Origin: Exilibacterium tricleocarpae
GTDB taxonomy: Bacteria; Pseudomonadota; Gammaproteobacteria; Pseudomonadales; Cellvibrionaceae
Length of the DNA: 64,000 bases
Reading direction: 5' to 3'
Assembly: GCF_007004655.1 (NCBI RefSeq)
Contig: NZ_ML660110.1
Span: 1-64,000, forward strand
A program made the translations under genes and the position numbers. The notes beneath the pieces are model-generated. The model made no database searches. It was not told where the DNA came from and saw nothing but the letters and a program-made list of their open reading frames with translations. Below, piece by piece: positions 34,800 through 45,671 of this stretch. Positions within the stretch are counted from its first letter, which is position 1, and every line of letters begins with the position of its first letter.

Positions 34800-35711
34800 T
34801 TGACCTCAAAAAATCTTTTTCGACTCTGTGTAGCAGTCATGCTTGCCGGTTGCCTGAGCGCAGGCGTGCAGGCAGCTACTACCCTGTCCCTTACCGGTTT
34901 TCCCAACGCGCGCACCGTTTTCGACACTGATACCGGCACCGACGATTATCGCCTGGCACTGGGTGCGATGGAAAAGGTCAATAATATCTGGCGGCCAGAG
35001 CAGGAACAGAGAGTCGGCGGTCAGTTGCACCGTGAAACGGTGGAAGCGCCGTCCGGTTTTTCGGCTGATGAGGTGTATCAGCACTTCCTAACCCAGTTAG
35101 AGGCCATGGATGCCCGTGAATTGTTCAGTTGCCAGGGGCGCCGCTGCGGCAGCAGTAACAGTTGGGCCAATAATCACTTTGGAATAAAACAACTTTACGG
35201 CCTGGACCAACACCAGTATTACGGGGCCTTTGAAATCGTCGGTGCCGATCGGCAATTGTATTTCGTCGCTTTGTACACGGTAAGGCGGGGTAACAAGCGG
35301 ATTTATGGGCATGTGGAGGTGTTGCACAGCCGCACCGGTATCGAGGGCCTGATAGCGGCCAGGCCCGAGGTTATCGGACAGCAACTGTTGCAGCGGGGTT
35401 TCTATGTGTTGCCGGGCTTCAGGGTCGGGCAGGGCGGGCTGCAACAGGAAGAACAGCATTTACAGGCCCTGACCGCAGCGCTGCGAAAGCAGCGCCTACT
35501 GAGGGTCGCAGTGGTCGGACACGACTACGGTGACGGGGGTGAACAAAGCCGGCAGGAAACGGCATTGGGTTACGCGCGGTATGTCAGGGAACTGTTGATA
35601 CAGGGCGGCATAGACGAGGCCCGGCTCGAAATCTACGGACTTGGCAGCCTGGCGCCCGACCGTCGGGCTGCGCGCAATCTGCGGGTCGAAATCGTGAGGC
35701 TGGATGGTTGA
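34800..35711 (+). CDS. DUF4892-type secreted protein
   Basis: 303 residues from a TTG start behind AGGAA. A signal peptide (LCVAVMLAGCLSAGVQA) ends near residue 25. An OmpA-like C-terminal fold follows, with VVGHDYGDGG...SRQETALGYARYVRELL and ARNLRVEIVRL, but a full peptidoglycan-binding motif is not clear. The N-terminal half matches what I recall of DUF4892. It probably sits in the periplasm. Confidence 0.75.
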   Translation: MTSKNLFRLCVAVMLAGCLSAGVQAATTLSLTGFPNARTVFDTDTGTDDYRLALGAMEKVNNIWRPEQEQRVGGQLHRETVEAPSGFSADEVYQHFLTQLEAMDARELFSCQGRRCGSSNSWANNHFGIKQLYGLDQHQYYGAFEIVGADRQLYFVALYTVRRGNKRIYGHVEVLHSRTGIEGLIAARPEVIGQQLLQRGFYVLPGFRVGQGGLQQEEQHLQALTAALRKQRLLRVAVVGHDYGDGGEQSRQETALGYARYVRELLIQGGIDEARLEIYGLGSLAPDRRAARNLRVEIVRLDG

Positions 35712-35769
35712 GGGCTCGGGTGCTCGGGTCCGGCGCCGGGTTGCCGCTGGCTCGGTGATAACTAAAGAA

Positions 35770-35797
35770 CCCCGGCGTGTTGCCGGGGCTTTAGAGT
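35770..35797. terminator. Convergent terminator between DUF4892 gene and folE
   Basis: CCCCGGC, GTGTT and GCCGGGG form a perfect 7-bp stem. CTTTAGAGTTGT follows on the plus strand and TTCTTTAGTT on the minus strand. It may serve both converging genes. Confidence 0.65.
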
Positions 35798-35867
35798 TGT
35801 CTCAGAGCTGCGGAGATCTGTAGCGCCATAATACAAGCACCTGCGCAAAGACGCTGCGGCCACCCGA

Positions 35868-36407
35868 TCACCGCAACAGCGATAGAAACTCACTGCGAGT
35901 GCTGGGATTGTTGCGGAAAGAACCCAGCATGGCAGAGGTTTTCATCATCGAGTCCTGTTTCTCGACGCCGCGCATCATCATACACATATGTTTTGCCTCG
36001 ATAATGACGCCCACACCGGTCGCTTCTGTCACCTGCTGCAGGGTCTCGGCAATCTGCAGCGTCAGTTGTTCCTGTATCTGCAGGCGCCGGGCGAACATAT
36101 CAACGATACGCGCGATTTTTGACAGCCCCAGAACCTTGCCGGTGGGAATGTAGGCAACATGCGCTTTGCCGATAAAAGGGAGCAGGTGGTGCTCACACAG
36201 GGAATAGAGTTCGATATTTTCGACCAGGATCATCTCACTGGAATCAGAGGGGAACAGGGCGCCGTTGATAACCTCATCAATATTCTGCTGGTAGCCCCGG
36301 GTCAGGTATTGCATCGCCTTGGCGGCGCGCTCCGGTGTGTCTGCCAGACCGGGGCGCTCCAGGTCCTCGCCGATAGACGCTATGATGCGCGCAAAGTGCT
36401 CTTTCAT
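35868..36407 (-). CDS. folE: GTP cyclohydrolase I
   Basis: 179 residues, near the usual length for FolE. The zinc and catalytic residues are in [10 protein letters not shown] and [12 protein letters not shown]. It converts GTP to dihydroneopterin triphosphate, the first step of folate synthesis. It is unrelated to the GTP cyclohydrolase II of the accessory cluster. It is the only minus-strand gene among these core genes and is divergent from prmB. Confidence 0.97.
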   Translation of the reverse strand: MKEHFARIIASIGEDLERPGLADTPERAAKAMQYLTRGYQQNIDEVINGALFPSDSSEMILVENIELYSLCEHHLLPFIGKAHVAYIPTGKVLGLSKIARIVDMFARRLQIQEQLTLQIAETLQQVTEATGVGVIIEAKHMCMMMRGVEKQDSMMKTSAMLGSFRNNPSTRSEFLSLLR

Positions 36408-36613
36408 TACACTGACTCCTCAAACATCCGGCCCCGCTGGGCGGGCAAGGGGTGCTACCCTAAGTGATGATTGCCGGTGGGTAAAGTTTTTTTTACGCAA
36501 TTGTGACAGATACAGATGACTGCCCGGCACCGGCGGCCTGTTGGGCGGGTTGGCCGGCGCCTGGCCTGCGGTCGGTACAATGCGGCTGTCAGTATATAAG
36601 GTAGTCGACAATA

Positions 36614-37564
36614 GTGGATAACGGTAAGAAGCGGAGAGCGGGAGCGGTGATAGAAAAGCGTGACAGTGTCGTACAGGAATTGCACAGCGTGCGCGATTAC
36701 ATTCGGTGGGGAACCAGCCGTTTTATCGGTGCAGGCCTGCACTTCGGCCATGGCTTCGACAACGCCTGGGATGAAGCCTCTTACCTCGTGCTCCACTGCC
36801 TGCATTTGCCCTGGGATATTACCCCCGATGTGTTGGATGCGCGCCTGACGCTGGAGGAGCGCCGGGCGGTGGCGGCGGCGATCGAGCGGCGTGTCGTTGA
36901 GCGTATCCCCGCCGCTTATGTCACCGGCGAAGCCTGGTTTGCAGGACTGCGGTTTTATGTCGACCGGCGTGTGTTGGTGCCTCGATCGCCGCTGGCGGAG
37001 TTGATCGAACAGGGGTTTCGCCCCTGGTTGAGCGACGGGCCGGCGCGCATTCTCGATCTCTGCACCGGCAGCGGCTGTATCGGCATCGCCTGCGCGGTGG
37101 CGTTTCCCGACGCCGATGTCCAGTTGAGCGATATCTCCGCCGAGGCGCTGGCGGTGGCCGCTAAAAATATCGAACTGCATCAGTTGGGCGACCGGGTCAG
37201 CTGTCGCCAGTCGGATCTGTTTACGGGGCTGGATAGCACTCGCTATGATCTGATTGTCGCCAACCCGCCTTATGTCGACGCCGCAGACCTGGCCGCCATG
37301 CCCGCCGAATACCGGGCCGAGCCGGCGCTGGGGCTTGGTTCCGGCCCCGACGGACTGGATTTTACCCGCCGTCTGCTGCGCGAAGCGCCGGCTCACCTCA
37401 ACACCGGCGGCCTGCTGGTGGTGGAGGTGGGCAACTCCTGGGCGGCGCTGGAGCAGGCGTATCCGGGGGTGCCCTTTACCTGGGTGGAGTTGCAGCGGGG
37501 CGGGCATGGGATTTTTGTACTGAGCGCGGCGCAACTTCGCGACCACGCAGCAGATTTTTCCTAG
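36614..37564 (+). CDS. prmB: Ribosomal protein uL3 N5-glutamine methyltransferase PrmB
   Basis: 316 residues from GTG at 36614; a second GTG at 36647 is also possible. It has an N-terminal helical domain, a SAM-binding [10 protein letters not shown] and the catalytic NPPY motif (VANPPYVD), with the long N-terminus typical of PrmB rather than PrmC. It methylates a glutamine of ribosomal protein uL3. It is followed directly by aroC, the usual neighbour. Confidence 0.95.
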   Translation: MDNGKKRRAGAVIEKRDSVVQELHSVRDYIRWGTSRFIGAGLHFGHGFDNAWDEASYLVLHCLHLPWDITPDVLDARLTLEERRAVAAAIERRVVERIPAAYVTGEAWFAGLRFYVDRRVLVPRSPLAELIEQGFRPWLSDGPARILDLCTGSGCIGIACAVAFPDADVQLSDISAEALAVAAKNIELHQLGDRVSCRQSDLFTGLDSTRYDLIVANPPYVDAADLAAMPAEYRAEPALGLGSGPDGLDFTRRLLREAPAHLNTGGLLVVEVGNSWAALEQAYPGVPFTWVELQRGGHGIFVLSAAQLRDHAADFS

Positions 37565-37618
37565 CTGGCGTATAATGCCCGCCCCCAATAGCAGAGTGAT
37601 CAGTGGTTAGGACAGTGT

Positions 37619-38722
37619 ATGGCGGGTAACACCTTTGGCAAATTGTTTACTGTGACCAGCTTCGGCGAAAGTCACGGTGCGGCGCTCGGTTGTATCGTCG
37701 ATGGCTGCCCGCCGGGGTTGCCCCTGGATGCCGCGGACCTGCAGGCGGACCTGGATCGGCGCAAGCCCGGCCAGTCCCGCTATACCACCCAACGCCGCGA
37801 GGCCGACCAGGTAAAGATCCTCTCCGGCGTCTTCGAGGGCAAGACCACCGGTACGCCAATCGGCCTGTTGATCGAAAACACCGACCAGCGCTCCAAAGAT
37901 TACTCGGCCATCAAAGACCAGTTTCGCCCGGCCCATGCCGACTACACCTATATGCAGAAATACGGGGTGCGCGACTACCGCGGCGGTGGTCGGTCTTCCG
38001 CCCGCGAGACGGCGATGCGGGTCGCCGCCGGCGCCATTGCCAAGAAGTACCTGCACCGCCAGCTCGGTATTCAGGTGCGCGGTTATTTATCCCAGTTGGG
38101 TCCTATCGCCGTGGAGACGGTCGATTGGGACGAAGTGTCCAACAACCCTTTTTTCTGCCCCGATGCCGGCAAGGTCGCCGCCATGGAGGCGTTTATGAAA
38201 GACCTGAACAAACAGGGCGATTCCGTGGGCGCAAAAATTACCGTGGTTGCCAGCGGCATGCCCCCCGGTCTTGGCGAGCCGGTCTTCGATCGCCTCGATG
38301 CCGATATCGCCCATGCGCTGATGAGTATCAACGCGGTTAAAGGGGTGGAGATTGGCGCCGGCTTTGAGAGCGTGGCGCAATTGGGAACTCAGCACCGCGA
38401 CGAGATAACGCCGCAGGGCTTCCTGTCCAATCACGCCGGCGGCGTGCTCGGGGGAATTTCCACCGGCCAGGATCTGGTGGCCAACCTCGCCTTGAAACCC
38501 ACCTCGAGTTTGCGCATTCCCGGGCGCAGTGTCGATGTTCGCGGCCAGCCGGTGGAGGTGGTGACCACCGGGCGCCACGATCCCTGCGTCGGTATCAGGG
38601 CCACACCGATTGCCGAGGCCATGCTGGCGCTGGTGTTGATGGATCATGTGTTGCGCCAGCGCGGGCAAAACGCCGAGGTGCAGCACCAGGTGCCCGTGAT
38701 TCCGCCCGAGGCCGGCACCTAG
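37619..38722 (+). CDS. aroC: Chorismate synthase
   Basis: 367 residues, full length. Conserved motifs are [18 protein letters not shown] at the start, [19 protein letters not shown] and a C-terminal [10 protein letters not shown]. It makes chorismate from EPSP with reduced FMN, feeding the tryptophan genes further on. An MFS gene follows after 22 bp. Confidence 0.98.
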   Translation: MAGNTFGKLFTVTSFGESHGAALGCIVDGCPPGLPLDAADLQADLDRRKPGQSRYTTQRREADQVKILSGVFEGKTTGTPIGLLIENTDQRSKDYSAIKDQFRPAHADYTYMQKYGVRDYRGGGRSSARETAMRVAAGAIAKKYLHRQLGIQVRGYLSQLGPIAVETVDWDEVSNNPFFCPDAGKVAAMEAFMKDLNKQGDSVGAKITVVASGMPPGLGEPVFDRLDADIAHALMSINAVKGVEIGAGFESVAQLGTQHRDEITPQGFLSNHAGGVLGGISTGQDLVANLALKPTSSLRIPGRSVDVRGQPVEVVTTGRHDPCVGIRATPIAEAMLALVLMDHVLRQRGQNAEVQHQVPVIPPEAGT

Positions 38723-38744
38723 GCAGACGCAGCGCGCCCATTCC

Positions 38745-39884
38745 ATGTCTGCCCTTCCGTACTGGCGGCTGTCGAGTTTTTACTTTTGCTACTTTGCCGT
38801 GGTCGGGACACTGGTTCCCTTTTGGGGCCTGTATCTGCAGGCGCAGGGGTTCAGTCCCCAGGCCATCGGCGGCATCGGCGCTGTGCTGATGGTGACCAAA
38901 GTCATCGCGCCCAATATCTGGGGCTGGTTGGCCGATCGCAGTGGCCGGCGCCTGGGTATTATTCGCTGGGGCGGTTTTTGCGCGTGCGTATGTTTTTTGG
39001 GCGTGTTTTTGCAGCCCGGTCTTGCCGGTATGCTGATGATCGTCACCGCCTACAGCTTTTTCTGGAATGCCGTGCTGGCGCAGTTCGAAGTGATCACGCT
39101 GGGTTATCTCGGTAAGCAGGCCCACCGCTACGGCCAGATTCGCCTGTGGGGGTCGGTCGGTTTTGTCGTGGTGGTGGCTGGGCTCGGCTGGCTATTCGAT
39201 CACCTGTCAGTTAGTTACCTGCCGTTTTTTGTCCTCACTTTCCTGTTGCTGATTTGGATCTGCAGCCTCACCCTGGCGGAGCCGGCGCGCCCGGCAAGCA
39301 CAGTGTCCGAGCGCGGCTTTTTACAGATTGTGAAACAGCCGCCGGTGTTGTGTTTTCTTCTGGCGGGTTTTTTTCTCCAGATCAGCCACGGCAGTTACTA
39401 CACATTTTTCAGCCTCTACCTGGAAGAGTTTGGTTATCGCAGGGTCTCGATCGGTGGCCTGTGGGCGCTGGGGGTGATGGCCGAGATGGCGATATTTTTT
39501 GTTATGTACCGATTGATACCGCGCTTTGGTTTGCGCCGCCTGTTTCTGTTCAGTCTGGTGTTGGCGGCACTGCGCTGGTGGTTGGTGACGTATTTTGTAA
39601 ACTCAGTTGCGCTATTGTTGTTCGCGCAAGTGTTGCACGCGTTTACCTTTGGTGTTGCCCATGCCGTTGCCATAGAATTGGTGAGAATTTTTTTTGGCGC
39701 GAAAAACCAAGGGCAGGGCCAGGCGTTATACAGTGCCACCAGTTTTGGCGCCGGTGGCGCGGTGGGTGCGGCGCTGAGCGGAACCCTTTGGGCCGTCAAT
39801 CCACAACTGCCTTTTGTAATGAGTATTTTTGCAGCGCTGGTGGCCCTGCTTTTCGCATGGTTTGTGGTAATAACTGATAGTTAG
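38745..39884 (+). CDS. MFS transporter (HcaT-like)
   Basis: 379 residues with about twelve membrane helices. The N-terminal MSALPYWRLSSFYFCYFAVVGTLVPFWGLYLQAQG resembles the HcaT/MFS_1-like nucleoside and aromatic-acid transporters. The motif A loop appears as WLADRSGRRLG. The substrate is not known. It lies directly after aroC. Confidence 0.88.
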   Translation: MSALPYWRLSSFYFCYFAVVGTLVPFWGLYLQAQGFSPQAIGGIGAVLMVTKVIAPNIWGWLADRSGRRLGIIRWGGFCACVCFLGVFLQPGLAGMLMIVTAYSFFWNAVLAQFEVITLGYLGKQAHRYGQIRLWGSVGFVVVVAGLGWLFDHLSVSYLPFFVLTFLLLIWICSLTLAEPARPASTVSERGFLQIVKQPPVLCFLLAGFFLQISHGSYYTFFSLYLEEFGYRRVSIGGLWALGVMAEMAIFFVMYRLIPRFGLRRLFLFSLVLAALRWWLVTYFVNSVALLLFAQVLHAFTFGVAHAVAIELVRIFFGAKNQGQGQALYSATSFGAGGAVGAALSGTLWAVNPQLPFVMSIFAALVALLFAWFVVITDS

Positions 39885-40091
39885 CTGTTTTTCACTTTTT
39901 TACAAACGCGGCTATATACCGGAATTATTTCATAAACTCGCCTATCTACGAGACAAATTGCTTGATTACGCTGCCAACCCCTTTTATGCTCTTACTTAGG
40001 ACTTTTAAGTCACTTCTGTGCGCAGGAGACCCGCTGCACTGATCACCTCTGCAAATTCTGCGAATTAAATTAACGTGTGGTTAAGTAAAAG

Positions 40092-41021
40092 ATGAAGCTC
40101 ATCTCGCTCATAGTTATCATGATGGCGGCTCTGCCCGCTTATGCCGCCAATCGCCAATGTCCACAGGTGGATTGTGATTGTGATGGTGTCGTTGGTGCGG
40201 AATGGCAAAAGGAATGTCGTAATCACGAGAAAGCCCTGATTAAGGCCTGTGTGGCCAACAAGGGTAAACCCACCAGCTACTGTCGCGTCCAGGGTTTGGA
40301 TGCATTTCCCGTTGCGCTCAGCGTCAAACCGAAACGCCACCCCACAGTGGACGAGGCCGGTATCGAGGCATTGCAGGAGCAAATCAAATCCTTCGTCTGG
40401 TCTGTGGGACAAGACAGTCATGCCGCCGAGGTACTCGAGAAGCGCGGGGACTACGCCCAGGCATTGAGCCAGTACAAGTCCGAGGAGAAAACCCTCGGCA
40501 AAATCCATCAACTGCATCACCAGATTGCGCAGAGCTGGATCGCCCTGCAAAATCCGGAGGAAGCACTTGACTACTGGGAAGACGTCGCGAATTCCGGGCG
40601 TAAAAACGAGAAGGGCGGCCTCGCCGATATCAAGGCACTGTGGTCAATCTGGCAGTCCAATCGGGTCGCCAAAGACCAAAAACGCACGGTGCAGTTGCTG
40701 GCTATGCGCAGAATGCGCAATCTCGGTAACCAGATGGAGCGATTGGCAGATGCACACAGCCGATCCCAACAGATGGAGAAAGCGGCGGAATATTGGCAGC
40801 TTGCCGCTGATATGGCCGAACAACTGGCCGTGTGGAAGCAGCAGGTAAAAGATAAACCTGCCTTCGTGCGTTATTATCGCAATCAGGCTGCCGCTCGTTG
40901 GAACAAGGCTGCGCTTTTTTGGCGACAGACAGAGGCGGCCGAGGAACAGGCTGACTTTGCCCGTAACGAAGCTGAGCGAATTTTAAACGGAACGGAACAA
41001 AAGTCTATCGCCGATCTTTAG
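40092..41021 (+). CDS. Periplasmic TPR-like protein
   Basis: 309 residues. A signal peptide ends at AYA (about 18), and a Cys-rich QCPQVDCDCDG segment follows. The rest is helical, with TPR-like pairs (HAAEVLEKRGDYAQALSQYKSEEK; IAQSWIALQNPEEALDYWEDVA). The Cys cluster suggests a disulfide-stabilised or metal-binding N-terminus. No family is recognised. The TAG stop lies inside the first unit of a 15-bp repeat. Confidence 0.75.
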   Translation: MKLISLIVIMMAALPAYAANRQCPQVDCDCDGVVGAEWQKECRNHEKALIKACVANKGKPTSYCRVQGLDAFPVALSVKPKRHPTVDEAGIEALQEQIKSFVWSVGQDSHAAEVLEKRGDYAQALSQYKSEEKTLGKIHQLHHQIAQSWIALQNPEEALDYWEDVANSGRKNEKGGLADIKALWSIWQSNRVAKDQKRTVQLLAMRRMRNLGNQMERLADAHSRSQQMEKAAEYWQLAADMAEQLAVWKQQVKDKPAFVRYYRNQAAARWNKAALFWRQTEAAEEQADFARNEAERILNGTEQKSIADL

Positions 41022-41061
41022 GGCGAGGGACTTTAGGGCGAGGGACTTTAGGGCGAGGGAC
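41017..41061. repeat. Three tandem 15-bp repeats over a stop codon
   Basis: Three perfect copies of TTTAGGGCGAGGGAC begin at 41017, 41032 and 41047, followed by a partial fourth. They start on the stop codon of the TPR-like gene. Confidence 0.8.
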
Positions 41062-41123
41062 TTTAGGGAAAGTAGCTTCAGGACGAGCAGGCAAGCAGTG
41101 AAAATCTGAAAAGAAAAACAAAG

Positions 41124-41149
41124 AAAGCCGGCATAGTGCCGGCTTTTTT
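41124..41149. terminator. Convergent rho-independent terminator
   Basis: AAAGCCGGCA and TGCCGGCTTT make a 10-bp stem around a TAG loop, with T6 on the plus strand and a T-rich tail on the minus strand. It serves the TPR-like gene and the opposite outer-membrane gene. Confidence 0.85.
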
Positions 41150-41191
41150 CTGCCTTGCTTTGCGGTAATGACCGCTAGCAGCTGTTATGCA

Positions 41192-41938
41192 TTAGAAATG
41201 CAGTGTTATAGCGGCATAGGGGCCGTCCAGTGTGATGTCCGCTTCCAGATCATCGAGATCGTCCAGCGACAAAGCCATGCGGCGGTAACCCAGCTCAAAA
41301 CCTACATCGACAACCAGCGACTCATAAGCGTAGGCGACTTTGGCAGAGGCGTCCGACAGGGTGTTGCCGTCGTAGGTGATGATATTGGCGTCGGCACCTA
41401 CCGAAAACCCGGTGAACGGTAAATCGAATTGCGCTTTGGCGTAAGCCATCGGCAGCACTGCATCGAGGTCCACGGTTTCGCTGCGGTCAGTGTTTTCACT
41501 GCGCACCGAGGCCTCGCCGTCGAAGGCGCGCAGGGTCATGCCGAGATCGAGAGTCACCCAGTTGTCGAGAATTTCATAATAAAGCACGACATCGGTATGA
41601 CTCAGGTCCAGATCGGTAACCACGCTGTCGGTGGCGGTGAAAGTGACATCGTCGAGGGTGAAGTCGCGGGTCAGCGTGGCCGATGCCTCCGACTCGACGT
41701 TGGTGTTTTGCAGCTTGATATTCGGCAGCAGCGGCACCGGGTGCTCCAGGGCGACGTAGAAGAAGTTGTTGTCCTCGTCGTCCAGCCCCAATTCGTCCAG
41801 ATCGATGCTGTCGACCCCGGTGTCACCCCCGTAATCGGCCTGCCAGATACCGACGCCTGCGTAGACACCTAGGATGGTGTCCGCCTGGGCGAGGGGAGCC
41901 AGTGCAGCCAGGCAAGTGGCGCTAACTATTTTCTTCAT
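41192..41938 (-). CDS. Outer membrane beta-barrel protein (TIGR04219-like)
   Basis: 248 residues from the ATG at 41938, which begins a signal peptide (MKKIVSATCLAALAPLAQA). Alternating beta strands end in the aromatic C-terminal HF typical of outer-membrane barrels. The sequence GVYAGVGIWQADYGGD and the acidic DLDELGLDDEDN loop fit the TIGR04219 family. Its function is unknown. Confidence 0.85.
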   Translation of the reverse strand: MKKIVSATCLAALAPLAQADTILGVYAGVGIWQADYGGDTGVDSIDLDELGLDDEDNNFFYVALEHPVPLLPNIKLQNTNVESEASATLTRDFTLDDVTFTATDSVVTDLDLSHTDVVLYYEILDNWVTLDLGMTLRAFDGEASVRSENTDRSETVDLDAVLPMAYAKAQFDLPFTGFSVGADANIITYDGNTLSDASAKVAYAYESLVVDVGFELGYRRMALSLDDLDDLEADITLDGPYAAITLHF

Positions 41939-42138
41939 GCGGAGGTTCTCCAATCAGAGTAATAGGCGAGGTCTTAAGCGAGGCCGCTTGGCAGCTCCAC
42001 CAAACCTGGAATTTTAAGCGACAATCTAAAGTAAATTCTCTAAAACAACTGTTAACCTTATCAACTCTAGACTATTTCCTGTGTCTGTTTTTCGAATTTA
42101 ACGCCATTATGGGCGGGTGTTGCAACAGGATGCGGGTA

Positions 42139-43023
42139 TTAAGTCTCTTTCAGCAGCCGCAAAAATGCGGTGGCCGCGTTGCTCAGGCTGCGCTCGCGAT
42201 GGTAGATGCAGCCCAGTTGCCGGGTCAGCCCCGCCAGGTCCAGGGTGGTCAGTTGCCCGTCGATAATGGTGGTGGGCAGCACACTCCAGCCGAGTCCGAT
42301 CGACACCATCATTTTGATGGTTTCCAGATAGTTGGTGGCCATACTCAGGCGCAGTGGCAACTGTTGCGCATCGAACAGACTTTTGACCAGTGCTGTTGTG
42401 TAGGTGGCCGCCTCGGGCAGGATGGCGGGGTAGCGACTGAGATCGGCCAGGGTGACGGCCTCGCACAAGCGCAGCGGGTGATCGGTGGCGCAAACGAAAG
42501 CCAGCGGATCAGACCAGATGGTATGGGACAACAGCGCCGATTCGGCGTCGGGCCCGAGGGTGACCACCGCCAGTTCGACCTGTCCCTGCAGCACGGCATC
42601 ATAGGCTTTTTCCGAATCCAGGAAATCCAGGTCCAGTGTGACCGCCGGGTAGCGCCGGGCAAACCGGCGCAGTACGGCGGGCAGCCGGTGCAGGCCGATA
42701 TGGTGGCTGGTGGCGAGATGCAGGCGACCGCTGACACTGCCGGCCAGATCGGCGATCAGGCGCCGGGTATCGGCCACCTCCCGCAGAATGTGCTGGGCCC
42801 GCGGCAGCAGTGCCCGCCCGGCTTCGGTCAGCGCTGTGCGGCGCCCGATCCGGTCGAACAGGCGGCAGCCCAACTGTTGTTCCAGAGCCGCAATACGCTT
42901 GCTGACCGCCGGTTGAGTCAGGTGCAGCTGCTGTGCTGCAGCGGAGAAGGAGGCCTGCTCCGCCACGGCTCGAAACGCCTTGAGGTTTTGAGTGTCCACG
43001 GTGCTCACTATAAGTATTCTCAA
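42139..43023 (-). CDS. LysR-family transcriptional regulator
   Basis: 294 residues. The N-terminal winged helix-turn-helix has LKAFRAVAEQASFSAAAQQLHLTQPAVSKRIAALEQQLG, and the effector domain has normal length. It is divergent from leuC with only 88 bp between, so it probably controls the leuCD genes in response to a leucine or methionine pathway metabolite. A LysR gene also sits next to leuC in Pseudomonas. Confidence 0.93.
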   Translation of the reverse strand: MRILIVSTVDTQNLKAFRAVAEQASFSAAAQQLHLTQPAVSKRIAALEQQLGCRLFDRIGRRTALTEAGRALLPRAQHILREVADTRRLIADLAGSVSGRLHLATSHHIGLHRLPAVLRRFARRYPAVTLDLDFLDSEKAYDAVLQGQVELAVVTLGPDAESALLSHTIWSDPLAFVCATDHPLRLCEAVTLADLSRYPAILPEAATYTTALVKSLFDAQQLPLRLSMATNYLETIKMMVSIGLGWSVLPTTIIDGQLTTLDLAGLTRQLGCIYHRERSLSNAATAFLRLLKET

Positions 43024-43111
43024 AAGGAATTAAAACTATAAAAAAGATGAATTTGTTTTATTCATTACCTCGGCATAGACTGGCGCTATTCACAAGACAG
43101 GGTGGTGAGCC

Positions 43112-44533
43112 ATGACAGCAAAAACGCTTTACGACAAGCTTTGGGACGCCCATTTCGTCAAGGGTCGGGACGATGGCACGGCGTTACTCTATATCGACCG
43201 GCACATCATCCACGAAGTCACGTCGCCGCAAGCCTTTGAGGGTTTGCGACTGGCCGGGCGCCGGCCCTGGCGGGTGGACAGTGTGGTGGCCACGCCCGAT
43301 CACAACGTGCCCACCACCAGCGCCGAGCGCGCCTCGGGTGTGGCCGGCATCGCCGATGCGGTATCGAAAATCCAGGTGCAGACCCTCGACGACAACTGCG
43401 AGGCGTTCGGCATCACTGAGTTTAAGATCAACGACAGCCGCCAGGGCATAGTCCATGTGGTGGGGCCGGAGACCGGCGCCTGCCTGCCGGGCATGACCAT
43501 TGTCTGCGGCGATTCCCACACTTCCACCAACGGCGCCCTCGGTGCCTTGTCCCACGGTATCGGCACCAGTGAGGTGGAGCATGTGCTGGCGACCCAGTGC
43601 CTGGTAACCAAGAAGATGAAGAACATGCAGGTGCGGGTGGAGGGGCAATTGGGGCCCGGGGTAACCCCCAAAGATGTGATTCTGGCGGTTATCGGCGCCA
43701 TTGGCACCGCCGGAGGCACCGGGCACGCTATTGAATTTGCCGGCCGGGTGTTTAGCGATATGTCGATGGAAGGGCGTATGACCGTGTGTAATATGGCGAT
43801 TGAGGCCGGTGCCCGGGTCGGTATGGTCGCCTTCGATGACACTACGCTCGCTTATGTCAAAGGCCGACCTTACGCCCCCGCAGGCGACCTGTGGGAGCGG
43901 GCGGTGGCATCCTGGCGCGATCTTCACAGTGATCCCGGCGCGGTGTTCGACAAGGCGATCACGCTACAGGGCGAGGACATCAAGCCCCAGGTCAGTTGGG
44001 GTACCTCGCCGGAAATGGTGTTGCCGGTGGATGCGCAGATACCGGACCCGGAAAAACAATCCGATCCGGTCAAGCGAGAGGGCTATGCCCGGGCGCTCGA
44101 GTATATGGGGCTCAGCGCCGGGCAGGCCATTACCGATATCGGGGTCGACCGGGTGTTTATCGGCTCCTGTACCAATTCCCGTATTGAGGATTTGCGTGCC
44201 GCCGCCGAGGTGGTAAGAGGACGGCGCAAAGCCGCGACGGTGAAACAGGTGCTGGTGGTCCCGGGCTCGGGGCAGGTAAAAGCGCAGGCGGAGGCGGAAG
44301 GACTGGACCGGGTGTTCCTCGATGCCGATATGGAGTGGCGCGAACCCGGCTGCTCCATGTGCCTGGCCATGAATGCCGACAAACTGGGTGCCGGTGAGCA
44401 CTGTGCTTCCACCTCGAACCGCAATTTTGAGGGGCGTCAGGGCTATGGCGGCCGCACTCACCTGGTGAGTCCGGCGATGGCGGCGGCAGCGGCCGTAGCG
44501 GGACATTTTGTCGATGTCCGCGATTTTGATTGA
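43112..44533 (+). CDS. leuC: 3-isopropylmalate dehydratase large subunit
   Basis: 473 residues, aconitase-like. The [4Fe-4S] ligands are Cys in GSCTNSR and in [30 protein letters not shown] is conserved. With LeuD it isomerises 2-isopropylmalate to 3-isopropylmalate in leucine synthesis. leuD follows after 27 bp. Confidence 0.98.
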   Translation: MTAKTLYDKLWDAHFVKGRDDGTALLYIDRHIIHEVTSPQAFEGLRLAGRRPWRVDSVVATPDHNVPTTSAERASGVAGIADAVSKIQVQTLDDNCEAFGITEFKINDSRQGIVHVVGPETGACLPGMTIVCGDSHTSTNGALGALSHGIGTSEVEHVLATQCLVTKKMKNMQVRVEGQLGPGVTPKDVILAVIGAIGTAGGTGHAIEFAGRVFSDMSMEGRMTVCNMAIEAGARVGMVAFDDTTLAYVKGRPYAPAGDLWERAVASWRDLHSDPGAVFDKAITLQGEDIKPQVSWGTSPEMVLPVDAQIPDPEKQSDPVKREGYARALEYMGLSAGQAITDIGVDRVFIGSCTNSRIEDLRAAAEVVRGRRKAATVKQVLVVPGSGQVKAQAEAEGLDRVFLDADMEWREPGCSMCLAMNADKLGAGEHCASTSNRNFEGRQGYGGRTHLVSPAMAAAAAVAGHFVDVRDFD

Positions 44534-44560
44534 TCTTTGATCCCCGGAGAGTCTCAACCC

Positions 44561-45205
44561 ATGAAAGCATTTACCAAGATTACAGGGCTGGTCGCACCTA
44601 TGGACCGGGCCAATGTCGATACCGATCTTATTATCCCGAAGCAGTTCCTGAAATCCATCAAACGCTCCGGTTTTGGTCCCAACCTGTTCGACGAGCTGCG
44701 CTACCTGGATGAGGGTTACCCCGGGCAGGACGCCAGCCAGCGGCCGGTGAACCCGGAGTTTCCTTTGAATTTCCCCCGCTATAAAGGCGCCTCTGTGCTG
44801 CTGACGCGCAAGAACTTCGGTTGCGGGTCGAGCCGCGAGCACGCCCCCTGGGCGCTGGACGATTACGGCTTCCGCTGTGTGATCGCGCCGAGTTTCGCCG
44901 ATATCTTCCACAACAACTGCTTTAAAAACGGCCTCCTGCCCATTGCCTTGACGGCAGCTGAAGTGGATGAGCTGTTTCAGGCGCTCTACGCCGAGGAGGG
45001 CTACCAACTGTCGGTCGATCTGGCGGCGCAGACAGTCACCACACCGCAGGGCAAGCAGTACGCGTTTGAGGTGGACGCCTTTCGCAAGCATTGTCTGTTA
45101 AACGGTCTGGACGATATCGGTCTGACCCTGCAGGAGAGCGACGCGATTAAATCCTATGAAGAAAAACGCCGCCGGCAGGCCCCGTGGCTGTTTAATGCGG
45201 TATAA
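44561..45205 (+). CDS. leuD: 3-isopropylmalate dehydratase small subunit
   Basis: 214 residues from the ATG at 44561, behind CCCCGGAGAG. It has the swivelling-domain motifs [17 protein letters not shown] and [14 protein letters not shown]. It completes the LeuCD enzyme. It is separated from leuB by a 466-base gap that holds a long hairpin. Confidence 0.97.
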   Translation: MKAFTKITGLVAPMDRANVDTDLIIPKQFLKSIKRSGFGPNLFDELRYLDEGYPGQDASQRPVNPEFPLNFPRYKGASVLLTRKNFGCGSSREHAPWALDDYGFRCVIAPSFADIFHNNCFKNGLLPIALTAAEVDELFQALYAEEGYQLSVDLAAQTVTTPQGKQYAFEVDAFRKHCLLNGLDDIGLTLQESDAIKSYEEKRRRQAPWLFNAV

Positions 45206-45436
45206 TCGCCCGCTGATTGGCAAGCGGTAGAAAATCCGGCGGCGGTAACTTCTACCAAAAAGATAACCAGTTTATAAAAAGCGGTCGAGGCCATGGCGTC
45301 CTGTCCGTTTTTGTCGTTGTATTTTGTAGAGAATAAGCGTGGTTTGTAGAAAATATCTGTATTAGAAAATAACGATGAATAGAGAAAGCTGATTTAATTA
45401 TTGGATGAATTTTAAATATTTTTTGCCAACCGATCC

Positions 45437-45545
45437 GGTCCTTGCCCGGCAACCAGGGGCGAGACACGCCGTCAACCCTTCCCTGGGGGCTCTGCTCGGC
45501 ATCCATGCCTCACAAGGTCTCGACCCTGGTTACCGGGCAAGAACC
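45437..45545. repeat. 109-nt element with a 29-bp imperfect inverted repeat
   Basis: The arms at 45437-45465 and 45517-45545 match in 26 of 29 positions, with a 51-base middle part. The element sits alone in the leuD-leuB gap. It may be a MITE-like insertion or a structured leader RNA of leuB. The rest of the gap (45206-45436, 45546-45671) shows no gene. Confidence 0.75.
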
Positions 45546-45671
45546 TACCAAAGCGACGTTTAACACCCGGGGGCTGAGTATTTACTGATTGTTGCGTTGA
45601 CCCTTATGGATTAAAGACAGTAGCGAAGCAGCCCTGTTCAGAGTAAACCTCCCCCAAACTGGAGCAACACA

